From NCBI GenBank assembly GCA_933228675.1, contig OW121742.1:34668218-34732217 (forward strand): DNA of 64,000 nucleotides, given 5' to 3'. Of the stretch, positions 10,919 to 22,732 are shown piece by piece. The translations under genes were made by a program, and so were the position numbers. Under the pieces are notes generated by a model. It did not search any database, was not told the origin of the DNA, and saw nothing but the letters and a program-made list of their open reading frames with translations. The stretch is from Stomorhina lunata (Eukaryota; Arthropoda; Insecta; Diptera; Rhiniidae). Position 1 is the first letter of the stretch. Each line of letters starts with the position of its first letter.

Positions 10919-12428
10919 TTTTTATTAATTTCAATAATTTTTTTACTCAATTTTAGTTAATTATCCATTTCTGTACAAACTAGCTTTACGATTCTTTACA
11001 TATTTTTTTGATATAAAATCTCAGTTCTGAGTAAAAGGTATCAAATAGTTAGACTTGTTTTTGCTTCAATTTCATTTTTACAAACAAATCTTTTAAAATT
11101 CCCTCAACACTTAAAAATGGTTTTATTTAAAGTCATAAATATTTCCTTTGAAACGTTTAAAGTTTTAATCAAATCCTATAAAAAGCACTAAATAATTGAG
11201 TTTAAACACTAGAATATGTCATTTTAAAAGCCATGTAATCAAATTTAAATAGAAATTAAAAAAAACTTGTTAATCATAGCTCCTGGGAGGTCGTTTGTAT
11301 ATAATAATTAAAAATATTTTCAGACACTTCAGCATTTACTTCTTTATTTGTCCGGATTCTTAGGCAAAGTGGAAGTTTTTTTTAAAGTGATTTTTCAAAT
11401 TGTTGCTTAAATAGTAAAATTCTTTTAACTTATAGTATTTAAGTATGAGGCATATTTGCAAATCTCCCGAGATTTTTTCAAATTTGGAAGAAAAATACTT
11501 TTATAATTTAGAATAAAAAACGAAAAAAAAATCTACAAAAGAAATCAGGAATTTCAAAATAAAAAAGTATTTAAAAGTAACCGATATTGATTGCTGAGGT
11601 AGTAAAATAGTGTTGTAATGTCCTCTTAAGTAAAGTAGCCTTCATCATCAGCTCAACTTCATTTTTACATGTTACAGGAATTTTGTAATATCACTTTACA
11701 AAAGCCAAAACCATTTACTATAAAAAACTACTAAAAAAAAAGACCAAAAGACTTGACCAAACAGATGAAGATGAGGCAAGAAACGAAACAAAAAAACATA
11801 ACATTTTTATCCTTTTTTGGTGTCATTTCATTAATGTTGCACAATTCTCTCTATATTGTTGCATGTGTCCATTTTCCAACTGAATATGGTCTGGTAAGTG
11901 GCTTTTCTGTGGTTGCCTTTGCAATCTTATAATATTATTTCTGGAAATTTGCGTTTAATTTTTCTTTTGCATTGAAGGAAAAGGAAAAAATGACAGACAG
12001 ACACGTGTCTATCAAAGGAATCTGCCTTGATTCAGAGCAGATTTTCATATAAAAGAAAGAAAAGCAGATGATATTTAATTGTATTCCAAAGTAATTTTGT
12101 TGATTGTCATCAAAAGTGTTTAATGAACACGTGTTCTCGTCTAATTATGGAGCATTTAACTAGTGAAATAGTTTTAACATTTCGATTTCGTTCGCAGACA
12201 CCGGACAAAAGATGACCTAATATAGCATGAATATTTATATAAATATACTTGTTCGGAAAAACGCATTTATGTAATTATATTTACAGAATTACTTAATTGG
12301 AGGTTACATTTAAGTAATGACAAGTATTTTTAAAAAATAATATGGATTTTAAATGTTTAAATAAGATCGAACGAAATCTTTGCTTTGGAATTACTAAATT
12401 TTGTCAATATAACTAAATTTCTTTAATA
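10919..12428. other. AT-rich intronic stretch, nothing identified
   Basis: Between DINE-1 copy A and the first mariner. No open frame of note, no repeat shared with the rest of the window and no RNA gene seen. Around 11820-12160 base composition is slightly less extreme, which may mark older single-copy intron. Confidence 0.5.
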
Positions 12429-13727
12429 AAGAGTGCTCTAAATAAAATTTGTAGTTGGATTTTCTTAAATAAAAATCAAACCTTTTAATATAAAAACTCT
12501 ACAAAATACGCAAATATAATGACATATTATACAAAATCATTTAGCATTAAAATGTTTACTTAGTACTCGGGTTTTGCAAAATTATCGACTTTTTTCGGAA
12601 ACCCTCCCATTAAAGATTTTACAGTTGCTTCTGATACCTTTTTGGAGCATGTGTTCCACCTGCGCTTAAAATCGGACATGTTCTTGGAAATCTTTCCTGT
12701 GTTCTTCAATTCCTTTTTTACCAGAGCCCAATATCTTTCCACAGGCCGAAGTTCTGGACAGTTAGGTGGATTTGCCTCTCGTGGTACAAAAATGACATTA
12801 TTCTTTGAGTACCACTCAAGTGCCTTTTTTCCATAATGGCATGATGCCAAATCGGGCCAAAAAAATGTAGTCACTCTGTGCTCTCTTAAAAAGGGTAACA
12901 ACCGTTTTTGTAGGCACTCCTTTATATAAATTTCTGTGTTTATTTTGCCAGATGCCACAAACACTTTACTTCTTTTGCCACAACTGCAAATAGCTTGCCA
13001 CACGAGAAACTTCTTAGGGAATTTTGTTTGTTTTTTTGTGCGAAACTCTTGCCTAACATTGCCCCGTTTATCAGCAACATAAAAATCTTGACCAGGAAGT
13101 TGAGAAAAGTCTGCCAGTACGTATGTTTCATCATCCATCACACAACAGGTGTATTTTTTTTATAAAATCAGACTTCAATTTTTTCGCTCGTTTTTTTGCT
13201 TCTAAGTTCTTTATAGCATTGCGATCTGGAACCTTTTGGACTTTGTATGTCTTCAGTCCAGCATAAGCTTTGACTCTATATGCAAAATTCGTAGAACATT
13301 TCACCGTACTAGCTGCTTTCCTTAAAGAAGCGTTAGGCGCTCTTCGAAAGAGTCGCTCGACTTCTTTTGCCTTACCAATATCTGTAGGACCTTTTTTCCT
13401 CCCTGATCCAGGTTTTCTTTCAATGCTCAGGTTTTCCTTATACCTTTTGATGGCATTAGAAACCGTACGAGGGTCAACTTCCAAATTTTTAGCTATTTTT
13501 TTAAAAGTCCATGACAGATTTTTTTGAAAAGTTTTAATTATATTTTCACGAACTTTTTTTTCGCAGTCCATTTTGATTGAAATAACTATTGAAAATTAAT
13601 AATTTCTAAAATAATAGTATCTGACATATCTATAGAAACTAACTTGATCAAAAAATAAATTATTTCTTGCACTATGGATAAATTTTGTCTAAAATAGTAA
13701 ATGCATATTTTTTTTTAGAACACTCTT
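12429..13727 (-). mobile_element. Tc1/mariner-superfamily element, DD37E type, copy 1
   Basis: A 1,299-bp element bounded by TA on both sides (12427-12428 and 13728-13729). Its inverted ends begin AAGAGTGCTCTAAATAAAAT at 12429 and, on the other strand at 13727, AAGAGTGTTCTAAAAAAAAA. One transposase gene fills the interior on the minus strand. A second full-length copy with the same ends lies at 61731-63030 in the opposite orientation. Confidence 0.95.
12560..13571 (-). pseudogene. DD37E transposase, one frameshift
   Basis: The transposase cuts and pastes its own element by binding the inverted ends. The N-terminal frame (13571-13131, 146 codons) begins MDCEKKVRENIIKTF and holds a helix-turn-helix region (WTFKKIAKNLEVDPRTVSNA) and a basic linker RKPGSGRKKG. 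The C-terminal frame (12560 to about 13138, about 192 codons from its first ATG) holds the DDE core: first Asp in MDDET, second Asp in FWPDLASCHYG, Glu in PELRPVERYW. I count 37 residues between the second Asp and the Glu, which defines the DD37E group known from mosquitoes and other insects. The frames are offset by one base at an A8 run near 13153-13160, just before the first catalytic Asp. Otherwise both halves are open, so the copy is nearly intact. Confidence 0.9.
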
Positions 13728-13813
13728 TATAACTAAATCATCTAACTTTATCGATACCAATTTAAATAAATTGCACTATATTTTTTTATCTTAAATTTTT
13801 CGATATTCGGTTG

Positions 13814-15155
13814 CCATATGGGCAAATCCGAAAAAAATTAAACCAAGGACAAAAAATCGCGTATTTGTGTTTATGAAAAAATTTACCATATATTGATCCT
13901 TTAGAAAATATAATGGATACAAATTTTGATTGAACTTTGCACCCATCTCGAATTGTTCATAAATTTTTTAAAATAATAGGTTTTTTTTAAAGTTCATAAA
14001 AATCACATAAAAAATCCATTTAGGTATCAAGTCTCAGTATCCTATTAAAAGCAATTGGAGTGATATAAATGACATCAAGTAAAAAAGGACTCACAATGTG
14101 TAGCGTCCGTCACAGAAATAAAGGTTTTTTTTTTTTTAATTTGACTAGTGCAGTTTTTATTTTTTCTCCAATCGAACTTTTGGTTCGTAAAAAGAGCTTA
14201 TAGTATGCTTTACATTAGGCTAAAAATATATAGATGCTTATATAGCATTTTACGGAATAACATGTATAGGAAAGTGTGTAGCGTCCGTCACAGTATATAG
14301 TTTTTACAAAATGATATTTATAAAATACAAAATTTACGAACACATATCTGTCTTATTCATAAAGCAATAACACTATCTATATCCACAGATTAAATTTAAG
14401 GTATTATGTGTTAAGCAAAATATACAGTGGGACAAATTTGATGCTATGAAAAAAAAATTGTTTTTGATTTTTGGGACACTCTAACATCTAACCTCAGCAT
14501 TCTTGGGACGAAAAATAAAATGTAAAAAGTGTAAAAAATTGAATAAATATATGTATGTAGCCTTTTTGGGAAATATTAAATTGTGCCTAAAAATGGCATT
14601 TTTAAACGCGAACATGAGGAACAATGAAGGAGATGAAATTCGAGAACAAATAACACCATTATTTTTACTGATTTACCAACCCTTAAACAAAATATGAAAT
14701 ATGCATTTTTCCTAATAAAAAACGTGCAAGTAAAAACTGTAACGTCCGTCACGTAGCGTCCGCAACAGTTCATTAATGGATTTTTAGTGAAACTTTAAAA
14801 TATTTTATAAAAGCGGTTTTGTAATCCTCTGATTTTCCTCTATTTTCCTCTGTATTTAAAATTTTTTTTTATATTTATGACTGTTTTGATGAAATTACTA
14901 TGACCGTTTTTGATGAAAATTGAAAAAAAGTCACTTCCATTTTTGTAGCGTCCGTCATTGCATTTAAAAGCGAATATCGTTTTCCTCCAAAGCAAGTATG
15001 TAAATTAACAAATGCCATTCGATAGCACAATCGATGGCCTAATATTCTCCGAAATCTGTGCAAAGATATCTCGTGTAAAACGACAATGGGATTCATTTAA
15101 GTACAACAAAATCCGTACAAATCTATCGTCCGTCACGCAGGATTTGCCCATATGG
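13814..15155. mobile_element. non-coding TIR element with repeated CGTCCGTCAC boxes
   Basis: A 16-bp perfect inverted repeat, CCATATGGGCAAATCC, bounds 1,342 bp. The interior has no transposase frame; the short open frames at 14503-14697, 14576-14773 and 14875-15096 look random. It carries six copies of a GC-richer box close to TAGCGTCCGTCAC, at 14101, 14279, 14741, 14754, 14946 and 15124. Such boxes could be binding sites for the transposase that moves it. No target duplication is obvious and I cannot name the superfamily. Confidence 0.7.
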
Positions 15156-15232
15156 TTTTATATCATTTCCGGTATTAAGAGTTAAATTTTATATATTGTT
15201 TTATGTTTACACTAAAATTACACTCTGATATA

Positions 15233-15430
15233 CTAAAAAAACTCGGGAAACGACCTAGCGTGAGTTGTAGGCTTTACTGAGTGCATGACAAATCGCGCAA
15301 ACACTTCAGAAATACGTCCAAGTTTAGGAGTTATAGGCAAAAAACTGATTTTACCGAGATCCGTCAACTTATCGTTCCGTCGTAGCGCAGCCAGTTTGTA
15401 TATTTTTTTAAGGTTATGGTCGACCCGGTT
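15233..15430 (-). pseudogene. possible retroelement fragment (Penelope-like/LINE C-terminal style)
   Basis: An open frame reads KKIYKLAALRRNDKLTDLG and then KISFLPITPKLGRISEVFAR. The pattern of a short hydrophobic strand, a Leu/Ile-x-x-Pro and then a GRISEVF-like helix resembles the stretch before the endonuclease part of Penelope-like and some other retroelements. No catalytic motif is present and the similarity is judged from memory, so this is weak. It abuts a mariner fragment directly to the right. Confidence 0.25.
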
Positions 15431-15435
15431 ATGAA

Positions 15436-15630
15436 CACCTTTTTCTATGTTCTTCAATTTTCTTTTAATCTAACCCCAATACCCTTTCACAGGTCGAAGT
15501 TCTAGGCACTCTGATGGATTTGCCTAACATTGTATAAATATTTAATTATAATTTGAATTCCACTCAAGTGCAAAATTAATTAGTGGCATGACCACAAATC
15601 GGGTCAGAATTATGTAGGCAGGCACTCTGA
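15436..15630 (-). pseudogene. decayed DD37E mariner fragment (third copy)
   Basis: Collinear with part of the C-terminal transposase half of copy 1. Shared landmarks are GTTCTTCAATT, TTTCACAGGTCGAAGTTCT (TTTCCACAGGCCGAAGTTCT in copy 1), GGATTTGCCT, CCACTCAAGTGC and GGCATGA followed by AAATCGGG. Many indels break the frame. The terminal repeats are missing. It is clearly older than the two full-length copies. Confidence 0.75.
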
Positions 15631-15734
15631 TATAAAATCTTTTTATCATATCTCTCGTTGTATTGCGTTCATGCTCAGCTCAAACGTCTGTGATTGTTTC
15701 AATCGGGTTTAACAACTCATAATCAGGCGTAGTC

Positions 15735-15825
15735 ATCTCATACTGCCAGGAGCCAAAGACTTTTTATAATTTTCGTAAATATCACGATTATTAATGAAAC
15801 TCGCTAAAATGAGTATTAAAAGTAT
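15735..15825 (-). repeat. inverted-duplication flank, left member
   Basis: Reverse complement of 26636-26730, with about 85-90 percent identity by eye over about 90 bases. Shared pieces read on the minus strand include CTTTTAATACTCAT, AATCGTGATATTTACGAAAA and AAAAGTCTTTGGCTCCTGG. Both members flank a minisatellite of the same family (S4 here, S7 there). Confidence 0.85.
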
Positions 15826-15934
15826 TTAGTTGATATTTGGATGTTAACAAAGTCGGTTGGTGCCGCTTTGTTGAAGAAAAGACACAAAATATTCAAGAAA
15901 CAATTTATAGCAACAAAACATACGTTTCGAGAGA

Positions 15935-17405
15935 ACATTTTTTTTATCAAAAGTTTTCTATATAATATCTGATAACAAAAATTTCTATAGAAAAATTTCT
16001 GATATAAAAAATTTCTATAGAAAAATGTTTAATAACAAAATTTTCAATTGAAAAATTATTGACAAAAAAATTTTCTTTAGAAACATTTTTGATACACAAA
16101 TTTTGTTTAGAAAAATTTTTGATACAAAAATTTTCTTTAGAAAAAATTTTGATAAAAAAATTTCCTTTAGAAAAATTTTTGATAAGTTTTTGATAAAAAA
16201 AATTTTTATAGAAAAATTTATTTATTACAATAATAATAAATAATTGCAATAAATTGGGATCTTAGTGCAATACACTGCAGTAAAATTTTTATATTAAAAA
16301 TTTTTTATAGGAAAATTTTTTATAAATAAATTTTGTATCGAAAAATTTTTGATCAAAAAAATATCGATAGATTTAGATTTTTTGATAAGAAAATTTTTAT
16401 AGAAAAATTTTTGATAAAAAAATTTTCGATAGAAAAAAATTCTAAATAAAAAATTTTCTTGTAAATTGTCTATAGAAAAATTTTTAATCTAAAAATTGTC
16501 TATAGAAAAATTTTTGATATAAAAATTTTCTATAGAAAAATTTTTAATAACAAAAATTTCTATTTAGAAATATATTGATATAAAATTTTCGATAACGCAT
16601 TTTCTATTGAAAAATTTTTGATAAAAATATTCCAAAGAAAAATTTTTATTAAAAAAATTTTCTTTAGAAAAGTTTGATAAAAAAATTTTTATAGAAAAAT
16701 TTATTTTTTAAAATAATAAATAATTGTAATAAATTGGGATCTTAGTGTAATACACTACAGTAAAACTTCTTAATTAAAAATTTTTGATAGAAAAATTTTT
16801 GATAAAACAAAAATTCCATATACTAAATTTTCCATATAAAAATTGTCTATAAAATAATTTTTTAATATAAAAATTTTCTATAGAAAAATTTTTGATGTAA
16901 AAATTTTCTATAGAAAAATTTTTGATATAAAAATTTTCAATAGAAAAATTTTTAATAACAAAAATTTCTATTGAAAAATTTATTGATATAAAAATTTTCT
17001 ATTGAAAAATTTATAGATATAAAAATTTTCTATAGAAACACTTGATAAAAAAATTTTGTATAGAATAATTTTCGATAATAAAATTTTCTTTAGAAAAATT
17101 TTTGATTAGAAAATTTTCTGTAGAAAAGTTTTTGATAAGAAAATTTTATAGAAAAATTTATTTATTACAATAATAATAATTGTAACAAATTGGGATCTTA
17201 GTGCAATACACTACAGTAAAACTTTTTAATTAAAAACTTTCTATAGAAAAATTTTAGATAAAAACTTTTCTATACAAAAATTTTTGATAAAAAAATTTCG
17301 ATAGAAAAATTTTTGATAAAAAAAATTTCGATAGAAAAAGTTTTGCTAAAAAAATTTTCGATGTATTTATTCAAAAATTGTTGATAAAAAATTTTTGATA
17401 TAACC
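15935..17405 (+). repeat. 30-bp minisatellite S4 with three marker inserts
   Basis: Units of about 30 bp made of AAAAATTTTTGATAA and AAAAATTTTCTATAG half-units, fairly diverged. A non-satellite marker (ATTGGGATCTTAGTGCAATA, then CACT and a CAGTAAAA end) interrupts the array three times, at about 16250, 16731 and 17190, giving a higher-order period of about 460-480 bp. The Asn/Phe/Lys/Ile frame at 15947-16249 is a translation of the repeat, not a gene. Confidence 0.93.
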
Positions 17406-18184
17406 ACTTTTGGCATGTTTTGTCACCAACAGCAGAATCATCTTAGAAATTCAAGACCACTCGATGAGCAGATTTCTTTATATTAAAATATTTTATATAT
17501 TTTAAACTCTGTAATTCTTGAATCTATGAAAATATTGCGATTGTTCACTTTATCGAAATTTTCCTAAAAGCTTATCTTGCAATCTGAAATACAATGATTT
17601 AAATTATCAAAATAAGATACATTCCAAAAGGTACTATTTCCATAAACATTTACTTGTCGTGTAATATAATTAACATTCAGATATTAACAGAGTGCTAATC
17701 TTGTCGCATTATCGCTAATCGCTTGTAATGTAATTCAAATCGGTATATGCTCAGCTATGCCCACTTAGATACTGCACAGGAATGCATGTTAATTACCTAA
17801 TGGACTTTGTAACTGATATGATTGAATACAAGTCTATGAATCGCTTAAAACTCCACTAACATGTAACAATTCGTGTACCGAGCCATTTAAGAGAAGTTCA
17901 CCTGGACATATTAGAATTTTAAATGCAACAGCAGATACATCAAAAACGTATTAGAATCTAACATGTATTTAACATAATTAGGAAACAGGTAAGCGAGACA
18001 ATAGACATATCTATAAAATGTTTTCTGTCATTCTAATGTTGTCCAGAGGGACAGGGTGACAAATAAGAAGGATTACAGCTTTATATTTTTAAAGTGCTTC
18101 AAACACGTTGATAGTAATACGGCAGGTCCACATATTTTGCAAGGAGTTCCTAATGCATTCACTGTATATATAGTCTAGACTTAA
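17406..18184. other. intronic stretch, nothing identified
   Basis: Less AT-biased than its neighbours and without satellite units or open frames. No transposon ends were found. It is one of the few stretches here that could be old single-copy intron. Confidence 0.45.
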
Positions 18185-19338
18185 CATTGTTTTTATAGGA
18201 AATTGTTCAAAAATGTCTTATTTTTATAGGAAATTTTTCAAAAATTTCTTATTTTTATACGAAATTTTTAAAAACTTTCTTATTTTTATACGAAATTTTC
18301 CAAAAATTTCTTATTCTTATACGAAGTTTTTCAATAATTTCTAATTTTTACAAGAAAATTTTTCAAAAACTTCTTATTTTTATATGAAATTTTTCAAAAA
18401 TTTATTATTTTTATACGAAATTTTCAAAAATTTCTTATTTTTATAAGAAATTTTTGAAAAATTTCTTATTTTTATAGGAAATTTTTGAAAAATTTCTTAT
18501 TTTTATAGGAAACTTTTCAAAAATTTCTTATTTTTATAAGAAATTTTGCAAAAATTTCTTATTTTTATAGGAAATTTTTGAAAAATTTCTTATTTTTATA
18601 GGAAAATTTTCAAAAATTTCTTATTTTTATAGGAAATTTTTCAAAAATTTCTTATTTTTATAGGAAATTTTTCAAAAATTTCTTATTTTTATAGGAAATT
18701 TTTCAAAAATTTCTTATTTTTATAGGAAATTTTTCAAAAATTTCTTATTTTTATAGGAAATTTTTCAAAAATTTCTTATTTTTATAGGAAATTTTTCAAA
18801 AATTTCTTATTTTTATATGAAATTTTTCAAAAATTTCTTATTTTTATAGGAAATTTTTCAAAAATTTCTTATTTTTACAAGAAAATTTTCAAAAATGTCT
18901 TATTTTTATCGACAATTTTTCAAAAATTTCTTATTTTTATGGAAATTTTTTTTTAAAATTTCTTAGTTTTATAGGACATTTTTCAAAAACTTCTTTTTTT
19001 ATAAGAAATTTTTCAAAAATTTCTTATTGTTATAGGAAATTTTTCAAAAATTTCTTATTTTTATAGGAAATTTTTCAAAAATTTCTTACTTTTATAGGAA
19101 ATTTTTCAAAAATTTCTTATTTTTATAGGAAATTTTTCAAAAATTTCTTATTTTTATAGGAAATTTTTCAAAAATTTCTTATTTTAATAGAAAATTTTTC
19201 TAAAATTTCTTATTTTTATAGAAAATTTTTCAAAAATTTCTTATTTTTATAGGAAATTTTTCAAAAATTTCTTATTTTTATAGGAAATTTTTCAAAAATT
19301 TCTTATTTTTATAGGAAATTTTTCAAAAATTTCTTATT
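18185..19338 (-). repeat. 31-bp minisatellite, block S5 (reverse orientation)
   Basis: Same unit as S1/S2 but on the minus strand (CTTATTTTTATAGGAAA, then TTTTTCAAAAA). Early units are diverged, and from about 18600 they are nearly identical. The array is cut at 19338 by a DINE-1 insertion and resumes at 20041 in register. Confidence 0.97.
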
Positions 19339-20038
19339 ATACCCTTCACCACCATATGTGGAAAGGGTATTATAAGTTTGTGCTGATGTTTATAACGCAT
19401 AGAAATATTTGTCTTAGACCCACCTTTTAGTATACAAATAGACTTAGAATCACTTTCTGAGTCGATTTAGCGATGTCCGTCCGTCCATTTTGATAATGGG
19501 ACCATGGCTATTGAAATTCGTCAAAATCGGTCTATTATTTATGGTACCTCCCATAGGTCCCACTTCCCGGAATTGCTATATGGGCAACAAATATCAATAT
19601 TTTTTCATGAAATTTAAAACAAATACTGCTTATGTAAACTTAAATCACTGTACCAAATTTCGTTGAAATCGGTCCACATTTGACCATAGCTCCTATACAA
19701 ACTCTTCTTTAAAAACGCACTAAATGAGACAAAAAATCACTAAAACGCTCGTAAATCTAAAGATAATGAAAATTTTGAGTTTATTTTTGCATACATAATT
19801 TTTGTAACAACTGTAATCAATTTGCCAAATTTCGAGATAATCGGTCCACATTCGACTCTAGCTCTCATATAAGTCCAAATGACGGAAACAGGTTGAATAT
19901 ATAAGTTTTGAGAAAATGTTTGTATGATGGCAAAATTTAGCAAATATTTGTCTTTATACAGGAAAAATAACACCTTTGAGCTTAGTGGTGAAGGGTATCG
20001 TATGGTCGGCTTGACCGACTATAGCGCTTTCTTACTTG
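19339..20038 (+). mobile_element. DINE-1-like element, copy B, complete, inserted in satellite
   Basis: A 700-bp copy running from ATACCCTTCACCACC to CTTACTTG. Landmarks in order: AAGGGTATTATAAGTTTG; GAGTCGATTTAGCGATGTCC and GTCCGTCC; repeated AAATCGGTCCACATT segments; a 3' hairpin with GTCGG and CCGAC arms around CTTGA; then TATAGCGCTTTCTTACTTG. It is flanked by TT on both sides (19337-19338, 20039-20040), and removing the element plus one TT restores a perfect satellite unit. The SPRI-like GTCCGTCC core and TT target match Drosophila DINE-1/INE-1. No protein is encoded. Confidence 0.9.
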
Positions 20039-20040
20039 TT

Positions 20041-21132
20041 TTTATAGGAAATTTTTCAAAAATTTCTTATTTTTATAGGAAAATTTTCAAAAATTTCGTT
20101 TTTTTATAGGAAATTTTTCAAAAATTTCTTATTTTAATAAAAATTTTTTCTAAAATTTCTTATTTTTATAGGAAAATTTTCAAAAATTTCTTATTTTTAT
20201 AGAAATTTTTTTAAAAATTTCTTATTTTTATGGAATTTTTTTTTTAAATTTCTTAGTTTTATAGGACATTTTTCAAAAACTTCTTTTTTTTATAGGAAAT
20301 TTTTTAAAAATTTCTTATTTTTATAGGAAATTTTTCAAAAATTTCTTATTTTTATAGGAAATTTTTCAAAAATTTCTTATTTTTATAGGAAATTTTTCAA
20401 AAATTTCTTATTTTTATAGGAAATTTTTCAAAAATTTCTTATTTTTATAGGAAATTTTTCAAAAATTTCTTATTTTTATAGGAAATTTTTCAAAAATTTC
20501 TTATTTTTATAGGAAATTTTTCAAAAATTTCTTATTTTTATAGGAAATTTTTCAAAAATTTCTTATTTTTATAGAAAATTTTTCAAAAATTTCTTATTTT
20601 TATGGATTTTTTTTTTAATTTCTTAGTTTTATAGGACATTTTTCAAAAACTTCTTTTTTTGTAGGAAATTTTTCAAAAATTTCTTATTTTTATAGGAAAT
20701 TTTTCAAAAATTATTAATTTTTATAAAAAATTTTTCAAAATTTTCTTATTTTTATAGGAAATTTTTCAAAAATTTCTTATTTTTATAGGAAATTTTTCAA
20801 AAATTTCTTATTTTTATAGGAAATTTTTCAAAAATTTCTTATTTTTATAGGAAATTTTTCAAAAATTTCTTATTTTTGTAGGAAATTTTTCGAAAATTTC
20901 TTATTTTTATAGGAGATTTTTCAAAAATTTCTTATTTTTATAGGAAATTTTTCAAAAACTTCTTATTTTTATAGGAAATTTTTCAAAAACTTCTTATTTT
21001 TATAGGAAATTTTTCAAAAATTTCTTATTTTTGTAGGAATTTTTTCGAAAATTTCTTATTTTTATAGGAGATTTTTCAAAAATTTCTTATTTTTATAGGA
21101 AATTTTTCAAAAATTTCTTATTTTTATAGAAG
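20041..21132 (-). repeat. 31-bp minisatellite, block S6 (reverse, continues S5)
   Basis: Continuation of S5 beyond the DINE-1 copy, beginning TTTATAGG, exactly the remainder of the interrupted unit. Mostly homogeneous AGGAAATTTTTCAAAAATTT units with a few T-rich variants. It ends at AAGTTTTGTATAAGC. Confidence 0.97.
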
Positions 21133-22732
21133 TTTTGTATAAGCTCTAGGCAGCATATATAATTTCGTCAAAATCGATTCACATTTAAACTATAATAGCT
21201 ATTGTTGTCCACATTATTTTATGTCACACTGTCTTCTTATTTAATATAAATGTTCAAGCTTGACATAAATGGTATTTTAAATTAAGTTGATTACATTCAA
21301 AGTGCAATTACTTTAAATATAATGAATTTATAATATAAAAAACAAAACTAAAGAAAACCAGCAACAATCGTTTGAATTGATTATCGACAGGTTTTGTCTT
21401 AAATTAGGAAAAATACTCTAAAAAAATCTATAAATTAGAAAAAAATTTTCCCAATATTAAAAATCTAGTAATATAACATGATCATACTAAAGTTAGTTGC
21501 TAAAATTTTTCAAGTTTGATCGATCTCTAAAATCAGCATCATCATTAACTTTATTTATTCCTCTTCAAATCTTATTTTCTCAGTCTTTTTCTTTTGGCTT
21601 TAAAGCGCGTTGAGAGGTTATTTTTGTTGACTGTTATCGATGATTGGTATTGATGGATTCTTCAAGCTTTCAATACTTCTGTTAGGTACTTTTTAGACTT
21701 GCAACAGTTAGTTAATGTTAGTCCGTCCATCCATCTATCCGTCCGTCTGTTTATGTTGCTGATCTTGCTGCTCTGTTGTTTGTATGGATGGATTGCCTTA
21801 ACTTTTGATGAGAAAACTTTTTTTCCTACATCTTAGCGACCTTTAAAGATTTTTATATATTTTCTGTTCAATTTTCCTGTTTTTTTTTCTTTATTTTAAA
21901 ATCTTTTTTTTTATTTCTCTATATAAAATGTTCTTTTTCTGCTTTTGCGGTGTGATCCTCGTGTTCATCAAAAGGGATTCCAATAATTTTAAAATTCATA
22001 CATATTTATAAGTTTTGGTTTGATGATCAACAAAGTGTTTCTTTTTTGTTGTTGCTTATATGTTTTAACTAAAATATTTTACGTAGTTTTACCTTCTTGA
22101 GCAAAATTCAGTTGTATGGATACAAAATACTACCAACATTTACTATCTTTATGTTTTCGTATTCGTTACGATTTATTTCTTTATCTCAATTATTTTATCG
22201 AAACATTAATGTTTTGTTCATTTATATTTTATTTTTTTTATTTTTCATTTGTAATAAACTAAAGCATTAAATAAGTTTAGGGTTTTCGGTTCAATGAGAG
22301 TTACTTTGATTTGAAGTTGCTAGTTCAATTCAAATTATATTTTTGTAAATTTAATTATGTAATGTCTGACTATATTACAAATAATATTAATTTTTAGGTC
22401 AATATAAATAGAAAAAAATAAGCGAAAGAAATCCCTCTTCAGAATTTTGCCTCTTAGGTTTGAATTGATCAGAAATGTAAGATTGGTCTCAAAATAGTCA
22501 TATTTTGCCACTTAACCCTTTCATGACAACATTAAAGTGGGCGTGGGTAAAAATAATTTGATTATATTAGGTCATTGTATGAGCCTTAAATATGAACTTA
22601 TATCAATTTTAAGTCTCTATAACTTCTGATTTTGCCGTTATGAGATGTTGCTTATAAGCAACATTGAGCATTGTTAAAACATTTCAAAACAAAAACGAAT
22701 ATTTTTATTTCATGTCATCCTTATTGATTTCT
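21133..22732. other. intronic stretch, T-rich, nothing identified
   Basis: No gene or element ends found. It contains T-rich runs (21830-22100) and a short GTCCGTCCATCC patch at 21720 that resembles the DINE-1 core only in that motif. A scattered tRNA-like or LINE signal was looked for and not seen. Confidence 0.45.

Noticed and set aside
12642..13527. Open frames antisense to the mariner transposase (12642-12836, 13270-13527 and their counterparts in copy 2)
   Set aside because: Shadows of the conserved transposase codons; the sense frames carry the DDE and helix-turn-helix motifs.
15947..16249. A 100-codon minus-strand frame rich in Asn, Phe, Ile and Lys
   Set aside because: It is the translation of the S4 minisatellite; the 30-bp period gives a repeating ten-residue pattern. 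The same applies to 24188-24445, 24833-25093, 25904-26188 and 25998-26216.
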